Position numbers and translations under genes: made by a program. The notes beneath the pieces are model-generated. The model made no database searches. It saw nothing but the letters and a program-made list of their open reading frames with translations, and had not been told where the DNA came from. Shown here one piece after another: positions 23,488 to 30,409 of a stretch of DNA of 36,509 nt. Position 1 is the first letter of the stretch. Each line of letters begins with the position of its first letter. Source of the DNA: Pleurocapsa minor GSE-CHR-MK 17-07R (lineage in GTDB: Bacteria > Chloroflexota > Anaerolineae > Aggregatilineales > Phototrophicaceae); contig JAHHHY010000023.1 of assembly GCA_019359125.1 (NCBI GenBank), forward strand, positions 1 to 36,509, read 5' to 3'.

Positions 23488-23567
23488 CACGTGAAAATGC
23501 GGCTGGACTGTGTTGGACTGGCGGAATTTTCCGCGGTCTTGTCTCGACCCGCGCAGTGTTTCACGTG
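23488..23567 (+). promoter_or_regulatory. Structured rpsB leader RNA, candidate S2 autoregulatory element
   Basis: CACGTGAAA (23488-23496) pairs with TTTCACGTG (23559-23567), closing an 80-nt domain. Inside are GCGGAA/TTCCGC (23521-23534) and an overlapping alternative, CGCGGTC (23532-23538) with GACCCGCG (23546-23553). Long closing stems with inner hairpins are usual for ribosomal-protein leaders. Regulation by S2 is inferred from position and not shown. Confidence 0.45.
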
Positions 23568-23604
23568 ATCGCTTAAACACAGTCACACGTACAGGAGTCA
23601 CACA

Positions 23605-24432
23605 ATGCCCTTTTCTGTTTCCATGAAGCAGCTTCTGGAAGCGGGCGTTCACTTCGGTCATCGCACGACCAAGTGGAACCCGAAGATGAAGCCCTACATC
23701 TTCACTGCCCGTAACGGCATCCACATCCTCGACCTTCAGCAGACGATTGTCGACCTGAACCAGTACTACAACATGATCCGCGATATTGCGGCCAGCGGCG
23801 GCACAGTGCTGTTCGTGGGCACCAAGCGCCAGGCACAGGAAGCCGTGCAGCGCGAAGCTGAACGCTGCGGCATGCCCTACGTGAACAAGCGCTGGCTCGG
23901 TGGCACGCTCACCAACTGGGTGACCATCCGCAAGCGTATCGACACCCTGAAGACCAAGACGCGCAAGCGCGGCGAGGGCGAGTACGACATTCTGGGCAAG
24001 CGCGAACGCCTGAAGATTGACCGCGAAATCGAAAAGATGGAGCTGCGTCTGGGCGGTATCACCGTCATGAAGAAGCTGCCCGATCTGATCATCGTCGTCG
24101 ACACCAACCGTGAAGCGACCGCCGTCAAGGAAGCCAACACCATCAACATCCCGGTGATGGCCCTGGCTGACACCAACAGCAACCCGGACACCATCGACTA
24201 CATTCTGCCGGCCAATGACGACGCCGTGCGCTCGGTGAAGCTCATCCTTGAGACGTTCGCCAACGCCGTCATCGAAGGCAACGAAATGCGCGGCAAGAGC
24301 GCCAGCGAAGCGGAAGAAACCTCCGCCTACGGCACCCCGGCCGACAATCAGGAAGGCACAGATGAAGATCTGCTCGGTGCCTCGACCCTGGCAAAGCTGA
24401 AGTCCAACAAGCGCGTAACTGACGAGGAATAA
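23605..24432 (+). CDS. rpsB: 30S ribosomal protein S2
   Basis: The 275-residue protein is ribosomal protein S2, which binds late to the small subunit near the head-body junction. Family words are clear: SMKQLLEAGVHFGH at the N-terminus, RNGIHILDLQQT, FVGTKRQAQEAVQ, YVNKRWLGGTLTN, and the C-terminal VALADTN equivalent MALADTNSNPDTIDY with PANDDAVRSVKLI. Past residue ~225 it has an acidic extension that varies between species. AGGAG stands 9 bases before ATG 23605. It is followed 2 nt later by tsf, the usual order. Confidence 0.98.
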   Translation: MPFSVSMKQLLEAGVHFGHRTTKWNPKMKPYIFTARNGIHILDLQQTIVDLNQYYNMIRDIAASGGTVLFVGTKRQAQEAVQREAERCGMPYVNKRWLGGTLTNWVTIRKRIDTLKTKTRKRGEGEYDILGKRERLKIDREIEKMELRLGGITVMKKLPDLIIVVDTNREATAVKEANTINIPVMALADTNSNPDTIDYILPANDDAVRSVKLILETFANAVIEGNEMRGKSASEAEETSAYGTPADNQEGTDEDLLGASTLAKLKSNKRVTDEE

Positions 24433-24434
24433 AC

Positions 24435-25058
24435 ATGGCTGTCACTGCCCAGATGGTAAAAGACCTGCGCGAAATGACCGGCGCAGGGCCGCTCGACTGC
24501 AAGAAGGCGCTGGAAGCCAACGACGGCGACATGAACAAGTCGGCCGACTACCTGCGTGAAAAAGGCATCGCCAAGGCTGCCAAGAAGCTGAACGCGGGCC
24601 GCAGCATGAATGAAGGCCTGATCGAGAGCTATCTGCACTTCAACAAGCGCCTCGGCGTGCTGGTGGAGATCAACTGCGAAACCGACTTTGTCGCCAATAC
24701 CGACAATTTCCGCAACTTCTGCCGTGAGATCGCCCTGCACATCGCCAACCTGAAGCCCCAGGTGGTGCGCCGCGAACAGCTTCCCGCCGAACAGGTGGAA
24801 GCCGAGCGCGACCTGCAGCGCCGCCGCGCCATCGAAGAAGGCAAGCCGGAAGCAATGGCTGCCAAGATTGCCGATGGCCGCATGGAGAAGTATTTCCAGG
24901 AAATCGTGCTCATGGAACAGCCGTGGCTGAAGGATGACAGCAAGACCATCCAGAAGCTGCTGGAAGAAACCGTGACCGCGACGGGCGAGAGCATCGAAAT
25001 TCGCCGCTTTGCCTGCTTTGCGCTGGGCGAAGGCAATTCATCCGAAGCCGCCGAATAA
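24435..25058 (+). CDS. tsf: Elongation factor Ts, short form
   Basis: The 207-residue protein is EF-Ts, the guanine-nucleotide exchange factor of EF-Tu. The N-terminal UBA-like helix bundle (MVKDLREMTGAGPLDCKKAL, then GDMNKSADYLREKG) and the CETDFVANTD motif at residues ~80-89 are intact. At 207 residues it is much shorter than E. coli EF-Ts (283) and resembles the one-core form of Thermus and many Chloroflexota. It starts 2 nt after rpsB. A strong terminator lies about 95 nt past its stop, before pyrH. Confidence 0.97.
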   Translation: MAVTAQMVKDLREMTGAGPLDCKKALEANDGDMNKSADYLREKGIAKAAKKLNAGRSMNEGLIESYLHFNKRLGVLVEINCETDFVANTDNFRNFCREIALHIANLKPQVVRREQLPAEQVEAERDLQRRRAIEEGKPEAMAAKIADGRMEKYFQEIVLMEQPWLKDDSKTIQKLLEETVTATGESIEIRRFACFALGEGNSSEAAE

Positions 25059-25153
25059 GGCTCGTGACTCGAGGAACTGCAATGCTACCACGCGACCCCC
25101 GCACCCATTCTCTCGCTGGCCCGCGTGATGCCGCCGTTCGTTGACAGCCTTTT

Positions 25154-25188
25154 AAAGGGATCAGCCGTTATACGCTGGTCCCTTTTTT
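25154..25188 (+). terminator. Rho-independent terminator between tsf and pyrH
   Basis: AAAGGGATCAGC (25154-25165) pairs with GCTGGTCCCTTT (25174-25185) with one G-U pair and an 8-nt loop, followed by a T-run to 25188. It would limit read-through from rpsB-tsf into pyrH. Confidence 0.9.
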
Positions 25189-25240
25189 GTGCCGCGTGAC
25201 CCCGCGTTCCCCATCTTTTTCCACCGAAAGGACTGCCCGC

Positions 25241-25972
25241 ATGACCCAACCTGCCGTTCAACACAAGGCCTATCACCGTATCGTGCTCAAGCTGAGCGGC
25301 GAGGCGCTGGCCCCCCAGCGCGGCTACGGCATCGACCCCGAAGAAGCGGAACGGATCGCGCTGCGCATCCGTGAGCTGCACGACACCGGTGTGCAGATCG
25401 CCATCGTCATCGGCGGTGGCAACCTGTGGCGCGGCAAGGACGGCGTGCAGCGCGGCATGGCCCAGAGCACGGCCGACCATATCGGCATGATTGGCACGGT
25501 CATGAATGGCCTGGCGCTGCAGGATGCGCTGGAGCGCATGGGCGTGCGCACCCGCGTGCAGACGGCCATCGCCATGAATGCGATTGCCGAGCCATATATC
25601 CGCCTGCGCGCTGTCCGCCACATGGAAAAAGGCCGCGTCGTCATCATCGCGGGCGGCACCGGCAACCCCTACTTCACCACCGACAGCGCCGCCGCCCTGC
25701 GCGCCATGGAAATGGAGGCCGATATCATCATCAAGGCCACCAAGGTGGACGGCGTGTACAGCGCCGACCCGAAGAAAGACCCGACGGCCACGCGCTACAG
25801 CAGCATCAGCTATGCCGAAGTGATTGCGAAGCGGCTGAATGTGATGGACATGACCGCCTTCACCATGTGCCAGGAAAACCATATGCCGATCATGGTGCTC
25901 GATTTCTGGGCTGAGGGCGCCCTGATGAGGGCTGTACAGGGCGACGAATCGGTAGGTACAATTATTCGTTAG
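25241..25972 (+). CDS. pyrH: Uridylate kinase (UMP kinase)
   Basis: The 243-residue protein is bacterial UMP kinase of the amino-acid-kinase fold, which phosphorylates UMP to UDP in pyrimidine nucleotide synthesis. Typical segments are [53 protein letters not shown] and [13 protein letters not shown]. The enzyme is a homohexamer regulated by GTP and UTP in studied bacteria. ATG 25241 has GAAAGGA at 25226-25232; an upstream in-frame ATG (25187) overlaps the terminator. The common next gene frr is absent, and a glycolipid-binding-like gene follows at 26007. Confidence 0.97.
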   Translation: MTQPAVQHKAYHRIVLKLSGEALAPQRGYGIDPEEAERIALRIRELHDTGVQIAIVIGGGNLWRGKDGVQRGMAQSTADHIGMIGTVMNGLALQDALERMGVRTRVQTAIAMNAIAEPYIRLRAVRHMEKGRVVIIAGGTGNPYFTTDSAAALRAMEMEADIIIKATKVDGVYSADPKKDPTATRYSSISYAEVIAKRLNVMDMTAFTMCQENHMPIMVLDFWAEGALMRAVQGDESVGTIIR

Positions 25973-26006
25973 ACAACCCGTAAGAGTAAAACGGCAGACG
26001 AACGCT

Positions 26007-26618
26007 ATGAGCTCATCCTCTCGCAAAGCCAGGGATCGCGGCGCACAGACCGATCATGTGGTCATGTGGAAGCCGTGTTCAGAGCCAGGACTGGAACATC
26101 TCACACTGCGCGTTTCCAGCGAAGAAATCATCGCCGATGGCGTGGTCATCGGCGTGGAACTGGGACAGCCCTTCCGCATGCAGTACACGGTGCGCTGCGA
26201 CCGCACCTTCACCGTGCGCTCGGTGGAAATCGCCTGCAACCCGCGCCTGCTGCGCCGTCTGGTGCTGCATCACGATGGCAGCGGCAACTGGACCGACAGC
26301 GGCGGTGCCCCGCTGCTGGGGCTGCGCGGCTGCATGGATGTGGATATCTCCGTGTCTCCCTTCACCAACACGCTGCCGATCCGCCGCCTGGGCATCAAGC
26401 CGGGCGAAAGCGCGGAAATTAACGTGGTCTATATCGAGGTGCCTGGCCTGGAGCCTTCCAGTGAGCGCCAGCGCTACACCTGCCTGGATGCCAGCAGCGG
26501 CGCGACCCGCTATCGCTACGAAAGCCTGGTGAGCGGCTTTTCGGCCGACCTCCAGGTGGATCGCGAAGGCCTGGTCACCCGCTATGCCGATGTATTCGAG
26601 CGCGTCTGGCCAGCCTGA
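26007..26618 (+). CDS. Putative glycolipid-binding domain protein (PF06475-like)
   Basis: A 203-residue protein that looks like the putative glycolipid-binding family (PF06475/COG3554, best known from a Pseudomonas structure). The characteristic words are there in order: LRVSSEEIIADGVVIG near the N-terminus, RRLVLHHDGSGNWTDSGG, GLRGCMDVDISVSPFTNTLP, IRRLGI, and near the C-terminus YRYESLVSGFSADLQVDREG followed by LVTRYADVFERVW. No signal peptide is visible. The natural ligand in this family is not settled. It is 34 nt after pyrH with a weak ribosome-binding site and probably shares its transcript. A polyprenol-phosphate glycosyltransferase follows under its own promoter. Confidence 0.82.
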   Translation: MSSSSRKARDRGAQTDHVVMWKPCSEPGLEHLTLRVSSEEIIADGVVIGVELGQPFRMQYTVRCDRTFTVRSVEIACNPRLLRRLVLHHDGSGNWTDSGGAPLLGLRGCMDVDISVSPFTNTLPIRRLGIKPGESAEINVVYIEVPGLEPSSERQRYTCLDASSGATRYRYESLVSGFSADLQVDREGLVTRYADVFERVWPA

Positions 26619-26641
26619 GCCGCGCTGGAGATGCCCGCAAA

Positions 26642-26676
26642 CGCGGCCAGGTTTGTGTGTTGGGCCCCTGGCCGCG
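26642..26676 (+). terminator. Hairpin after the glycolipid-binding gene
   Basis: CGCGGCCAGG (26642-26651) and CCTGGCCGCG (26667-26676) form a perfect 10-bp stem with a 15-nt loop. No T-run follows, so efficiency is uncertain. Confidence 0.5.
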
Positions 26677-26712
26677 CCCCGTTGTATAAACCTCCCGCAA
26701 ACCTTTTTGCTC

Positions 26713-26741
26713 TTGTAACGGTTTTGGCGTTACCTTAGACT
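26713..26741 (+). promoter_or_regulatory. Promoter with an inverted repeat in its spacer
   Basis: TTGTAA (26713-26718) and TAGACT (26736-26741) are 17 bp apart. GTAACG (26715-26720) and CGTTAC (26728-26733) form an inverted repeat that overlaps the -35 and fills the spacer, a possible operator. The start would be near 26748, 51 nt before ATG 26799. Confidence 0.55.
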
Positions 26742-26798
26742 ACGAGGTTCACACGCAGTGACCCTCCGTCAGGGCGCTACAGGAAGCCTGGTTCGCAT

Positions 26799-27560
26799 AT
26801 GCAAAATGTCACCATCGTTCTGCCGACCTATAACGAAATTGAGAATCTGCCGCTGATGGCCGATGCCCTGCTGGCGCTGCCGGTCGAGGGGCTTCAGATT
26901 CTGGTGGTGGACGACAATTCGCCAGACGGGACAGGCGCTGCGGCGGATGCGTTGAGCCAGCAGCATCCAGGGCGGGTGCATGTGCTGCATCGCACCGACA
27001 AGAACGGGCTGGGGCCGGCCTATCGGGCGGGTTTCCGCAAGGCAATTGTGATGGGTGCTGATATCATTGTGCAGATGGACTGTGACTTCAGCCACAAGCC
27101 CGAATATGTGCCGCAGATTGTGGCGAAGCTGAACGAAGGCAACGACATGGTGCTGGGCTCGCGCTACGTGCGCGGGGGCAGCGTGGACGAGGCCTGGAGC
27201 TGGTATCGCAAGCTGCTGAGCATGTTTGCCAACCAGATTTATGTGCGCGCCATCCTCGGCATCCCGGTCAATGACGCGACGGGCGGCTTTCGTGCCTGGA
27301 AGCGCGACACACTGATCGGGCTTGATCTGGACCGCGTGCAGTCAAATGGATATATATTTCAGGTAGAGATGGCGTATCTGACCTGTCGGCTGGGCTACAA
27401 GGTGGCGGAAGTGCCGATTTACTTTCCGGATCGCAAGCTCGGTCAGTCGAAGATGGATGTGCGCATTCAGCGCGAGGCAGCGATTGCGACCTGGAAGCTG
27501 CGTGCCCGTCATAAGGCGGTGACACCGGGCGACCGGCGCACCGAGACTTATTCCTCCTGA
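26799..27560 (+). CDS. Polyprenol-phosphate mannose synthase-like glycosyltransferase (GT2)
   Basis: The 253-residue protein is a GT-A family 2 enzyme close to dolichol- or polyprenol-phosphate mannose synthase, which makes lipid-linked mannose from GDP-mannose on the cytoplasmic face. It has the N-terminal VLPTYNEIENLP, the nucleotide-sugar motif VVDDNSPDGTG (Asp38-Gly46), the metal-binding DCD at residues 94-96 (QMDCDFSHKPEYVP), LGSRYVRGG and DATGGFRAWKRD. It lacks C-terminal membrane helices, as in bacterial Ppm1-type catalytic domains. The product could feed the GT-C enzymes seen elsewhere in the window. AGGAAG at 26781-26786 is a somewhat distant ribosome-binding site. Confidence 0.88.
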   Translation: MQNVTIVLPTYNEIENLPLMADALLALPVEGLQILVVDDNSPDGTGAAADALSQQHPGRVHVLHRTDKNGLGPAYRAGFRKAIVMGADIIVQMDCDFSHKPEYVPQIVAKLNEGNDMVLGSRYVRGGSVDEAWSWYRKLLSMFANQIYVRAILGIPVNDATGGFRAWKRDTLIGLDLDRVQSNGYIFQVEMAYLTCRLGYKVAEVPIYFPDRKLGQSKMDVRIQREAAIATWKLRARHKAVTPGDRRTETYSS

Positions 27561-27573
27561 AGCAGAGTTTTCG

Positions 27574-27585
27574 TCACTTAAGTGA
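27574..27585. promoter_or_regulatory. 12-bp perfect palindrome upstream of an unknown gene
   Basis: TCACTTAAGTGA is a perfect palindrome in the short gap between the GT2 gene and the next reading frame. It could be an operator, or chance. A GTG inside it is a weak alternative start for the next gene. Confidence 0.3.
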
Positions 27586-27593
27586 GCGTTCGT

Positions 27594-28253
27594 ATGCAGA
27601 CGGCCAGTCGTTTTGAACAATCACGCATCGCCCAGCTGCTTGGTATGTATGCCCCGCACGATCCGCCGCGCCTGCCCCTGGACTTCGGGGATTATCTGTC
27701 GCTGATGTGGCGTTATGACCGCTGCGCCGACCGCCCGAAACGTGCAGCGTATTACCGGCAGTGCCTGACCTCGCTGGCCAGCGGGCTGCGCATCCATCAG
27801 CTCCCCATCCAGAAACTGATCGAAACCACCCCGCCGGGAGAGCTGTATCGCCAGCTTCCCAATCTGCCTTATCGCGATGCCCGCCGCCTGGTGGACGCGC
27901 AGGACCGCAAGGCTGCGATTATGCAGTTGTGCCATCTGCGTGACAGCATCTGCGAGATTGGCGCGTATCAGCAGAACTGGGGCGTCAGCTATCCGGGCGC
28001 TGGCATTCAGGAAACCGAGCTGCGTGAGCGCGTGTTTGCCGTGCTGTTTACGGCGCTTCAGGGGCAGTTTCAGAATTTTGCGCGCATGCTGCTGGTCACG
28101 GATATCGTGCTGGCCAATCTGCTGGTGGGCTATGACGTGGTGAATGACGCTCCGCTGGATGAGCTGATCCTGCTGCACGGCTATCCCGACCCTGAGGCCG
28201 AGGCCACGCGCCGCGCCTATGAGGGTGACGAAATCCAGGCGATTCGCCGTTAA
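27594..28253 (+). CDS. Protein of unknown function
   Basis: A 219-residue soluble, mostly helical-looking protein that I do not recognise. It has no signal peptide, membrane span or metal motif. Notable segments are LDFGDYLSLMWRYDRCAD near the N-terminus, LPYRDARRLVDAQDRKAAIMQL in the middle, and a hydrophobic FARMLLVTDIVLANLLVGYD toward the C-terminus. Codon use matches the surroundings, and the frame is much longer than expected by chance in this composition with a real protein-like amino acid mix. The start could be GTG 27582 or ATG 27594; I took ATG because AAGTGAG precedes it by ten bases. It is 33 nt after the GT2 gene, so it may be cotranscribed. Confidence 0.7.
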   Translation: MQTASRFEQSRIAQLLGMYAPHDPPRLPLDFGDYLSLMWRYDRCADRPKRAAYYRQCLTSLASGLRIHQLPIQKLIETTPPGELYRQLPNLPYRDARRLVDAQDRKAAIMQLCHLRDSICEIGAYQQNWGVSYPGAGIQETELRERVFAVLFTALQGQFQNFARMLLVTDIVLANLLVGYDVVNDAPLDELILLHGYPDPEAEATRRAYEGDEIQAIRR

Positions 28254-28330
28254 GGGCCGGACGAACCTGTTTCGAGTGCGCCTTGCCTGCGCGGTGCGCT
28301 TGCGCCATGCACATGGCCCTGAATTTTCCC

Positions 28331-29107
28331 TCAATCGCGATTCATGATGTACCAGCTTCGGTGCAGCGCGGCATCTTCCTCCAGCGTGGGGATGTAGATG
28401 TTGTGGCGCGACACCCCCAGCGTGGACATCACGCTGTCGGCGGTGGGCAGGCTGTCGGTTTTGGCCCGCTGCACCGGCGTGATGAGTTCCGGATTCGTCC
28501 CCAGCACGGAGGCCCACACGCGCCCCACTTCATACTCGCTCAGCCGATAGCGGGTGCCCACTTCTATCAGGCCGCGTGCGCTGCGGTTCAGCAGGCCAAA
28601 GGTGATCGTCACCAGGCTGGTGGTGCTGATCGGGTTCATCCAGTGTTTGATCGACAATCCCAGGGATTCCTGGCGTGACAGCGCCGACCAGACCGGATGC
28701 GAGCCGTCGTAAATGCGGGCGCGGATGGTCAGATGCCCCAGCGGTTCACTCTCCAGCTTGGTGCGCCCGTACACATTGACCGGGTTGGCAGCGCGGTCGC
28801 AGCTGAAATGCACCAGGGTCGCCTCGACAGCGTCGGCTGCCGCGCGCAGATGGCGCACGCCGTCCACGTTGATCGAGCGGGCCCGATCGGGATTGCGTTC
28901 GCAGGTTCGCTGGTCGGTCAGTGCCGCGCAGTTGAGGATGACAGTGGGCCGTGCGCGCATGATGTAAGCACGCGTAGCGGCTTCGTCGGTGATATCCAGT
29001 ACTTCACGCGTGACTGGGGAAGCCTGAGGCCATGTGCGCCGAAAAGCTGTGCCCAGCCTGCCGTTGGCGCCGATAATTAAGGTTGTTGGTGCGTCCAGCC
29101 TCTGCAT
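28331..29107 (-). CDS. RmlD-like sugar-nucleotide reductase, reduced form
   Basis: This 258-residue Rossmann-fold protein resembles dTDP-4-dehydrorhamnose reductase (RmlD), which uses NAD(P)H to reduce a dTDP-4-keto sugar. The N-terminal IIGANGRLG (residues 11-19) binds the dinucleotide, and LDITD and INCAAL-like VILNCAALTD follow. The catalytic Tyr113 and Lys117 are present in NPVNVYGRTK. The usual STDYVFDG stretch with its long loop is replaced by a short HFSCDRAANP, so about 15 residues are missing. The substrate may differ, or the enzyme may be impaired. No other rml genes are near. AGGGGAG stands five bases before the start, inside a 10-bp inverted repeat. Confidence 0.8.
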   Translation of the reverse strand: MQRLDAPTTLIIGANGRLGTAFRRTWPQASPVTREVLDITDEAATRAYIMRARPTVILNCAALTDQRTCERNPDRARSINVDGVRHLRAAADAVEATLVHFSCDRAANPVNVYGRTKLESEPLGHLTIRARIYDGSHPVWSALSRQESLGLSIKHWMNPISTTSLVTITFGLLNRSARGLIEVGTRYRLSEYEVGRVWASVLGTNPELITPVQRAKTDSLPTADSVMSTLGVSRHNIYIPTLEEDAALHRSWYIMNRD

Positions 29108-29149
29108 GATGCTCCCCTTTACGTTATATTCAGTGTAATGGGGAGCATC
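29108..29149 (-). promoter_or_regulatory. 10-bp inverted repeat covering promoter and RBS of the RmlD-like gene
   Basis: GATGCTCCCC (29108-29117) and GGGGAGCATC (29140-29149) are perfect complements 22 bp apart. On the minus strand the inner arm is the ribosome-binding site of the RmlD-like gene, and the loop contains TACACT and TATAAC hexamers. It could act as operator DNA or, if transcribed from further upstream, as an RBS-hiding hairpin. Confidence 0.55.
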
Positions 29150-29182
29150 GCTGCCGTGCGTTAAGATGCTATTTCGAAAATC

Positions 29183-30253
29183 CTAGCGACCAACTACCTT
29201 GCAGCCATCGGTAAAGCGAATATTGATGCCGGTGGACATTGAAAACTGGTATTCGCCGCCTTCATAGCGAATCGTGGCGACGCCATTGGCGGGCGCGTCA
29301 AAGTCGCTGATCGCTTCCGCCCACATCACTGCCATGTCGCACACGGGCAGCGGCGAGACGGACTCGGAGGGGCGCGTGGTGGGATCTGCGAGGTTCAGCT
29401 CCATGCCCTGATTGGTGTACTGGATCGAGGTGCTGATGCCGTTGGAGGTGGTGCGTCGGGAACGGAACTGCCCCGGCTCGTAGGCGCGCACGGTGATCGG
29501 CTGATACCACTGTCCGCCGCTGTTGCCCGCCGAGCCGACGGGCGGGGCATCTGCCGGTTCAGGAATCGGGCGCAGGAAGGAATATTCGGCATAGGCGTTC
29601 TGATTGCGGTCGGTCAGGTCCATGGTGCCGTCGCTGCGCACGTTGGTGAAACTGAACTCGGTGAACTGCGCGCCGTCCCCGGCGATGCGCTGGGCCTGCG
29701 CCAGGCCGGTCAGCGGATTGAAATTGGCGGCATCTCCCACGACGGCTTCGCTGTAGGGCGGAGACAATCCCTCGGTCACCTGGCTGATCAGCTCATTGAT
29801 GCCTTCCAGAAAGCCGCCTTCTCCGCTCAGGTTGCCGAGCATCGGCACGGTGACCGCGGCGGTGATGACCAGCGGCAGCCCGCAAGATACCAGAATGATC
29901 AGCCACACGATGCAGCCCCAGCGCGTTTTGGGGGGCTGATTGACCATTATCGGCGTGCCGGTGTAGGCATAGGCCTGATAGCTGGACTGGTTGATCGGGT
30001 TACCGAACGGGTCGGTGGCGCGGCCGGTGCCGCCGATCGGATTCTGGCTGCGGTTGCTGCTCCCGCCAATTGGGTTCTGGCTGCGGTTGCTGGTGCCGCT
30101 GATCGGGTTCTGGCTGGCGCCGCCGCTCCCGCTGATGGGATTCTGGCTGGCACCACGGTTCCACGAATCGCCTACCGGCGACGTGCCATCGCTGCCCGCC
30201 ATATCGTCGTTGAAATCAAACTGGTAGTCGCTGTTATCATCATTGGGTGACAT
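29183..30253 (-). CDS. Membrane protein with N-terminal undecapeptide repeats
   Basis: The 356-residue protein has a disordered acidic N-terminus, four 11-residue repeats of the SQNPI type (GASQNPISGSG, GASQNPISGTS, NRSQNPIGGSS, NRSQNPIGGTG), one membrane helix at about residues 112-140 (CIVWLIILVSCGLPLVITAAV), and a C-terminal domain of about 200 residues with no recognised motif. The C-terminal domain would lie outside the cell, with the repeats in the cytoplasm (positive KTR just before the helix). ATG 30253 follows AGGGGG; an in-frame ATG seven codons earlier lacks one. Function is unknown. It is divergent from the large exported protein at 30410 and 75 nt upstream of the RmlD-like gene. 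Confidence 0.72.
   Translation of the reverse strand: MSPNDDNSDYQFDFNDDMAGSDGTSPVGDSWNRGASQNPISGSGGASQNPISGTSNRSQNPIGGSSNRSQNPIGGTGRATDPFGNPINQSSYQAYAYTGTPIMVNQPPKTRWGCIVWLIILVSCGLPLVITAAVTVPMLGNLSGEGGFLEGINELISQVTEGLSPPYSEAVVGDAANFNPLTGLAQAQRIAGDGAQFTEFSFTNVRSDGTMDLTDRNQNAYAEYSFLRPIPEPADAPPVGSAGNSGGQWYQPITVRAYEPGQFRSRRTTSNGISTSIQYTNQGMELNLADPTTRPSESVSPLPVCDMAVMWAEAISDFDAPANGVATIRYEGGEYQFSMSTGINIRFTDGCKVVGR
30024..30156 (-). repeat. 33-bp tandem repeat in the membrane-protein gene
   Basis: Four copies of a ~33-bp unit (marked by GGGTTCTGGCT or GGATTCTGGCT on the plus strand) encode the undecapeptide repeats. The copies have diverged in pairs: two GAS-type and two NRS-type. Confidence 0.8.
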
Positions 30254-30373
30254 GGGGCCCCCTGTCTGGCGCATAGAAATGGTTATGGATACGCCTTAGT
30301 GTAGTCAGTTTTCCGCATGCGGGATAGCGGATTTACGCCGACAGCGATTGGCGCAGTGGCGCGGCAAACGTGT

Positions 30374-30379
30374 TACAAT
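30374..30379 (+). promoter_or_regulatory. Possible -10 box for the large exported protein
   Basis: TACAAT at 30374-30379, about 30 bp before ATG 30410; the best -35 word (TTGGCG, 30348-30353) is 20 bp away, which is long. Confidence 0.35.
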
Positions 30380-30409
30380 CCCGAAAATACGTCAGAATAT
30401 TGTATCGTT

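Noticed and set aside
28253-28320. AGGGCC...GGCCCT inverted repeat between two converging genes as a terminator
   Set aside because: The loop is 56 nt with only a 6-bp stem and no T-run on either strand.
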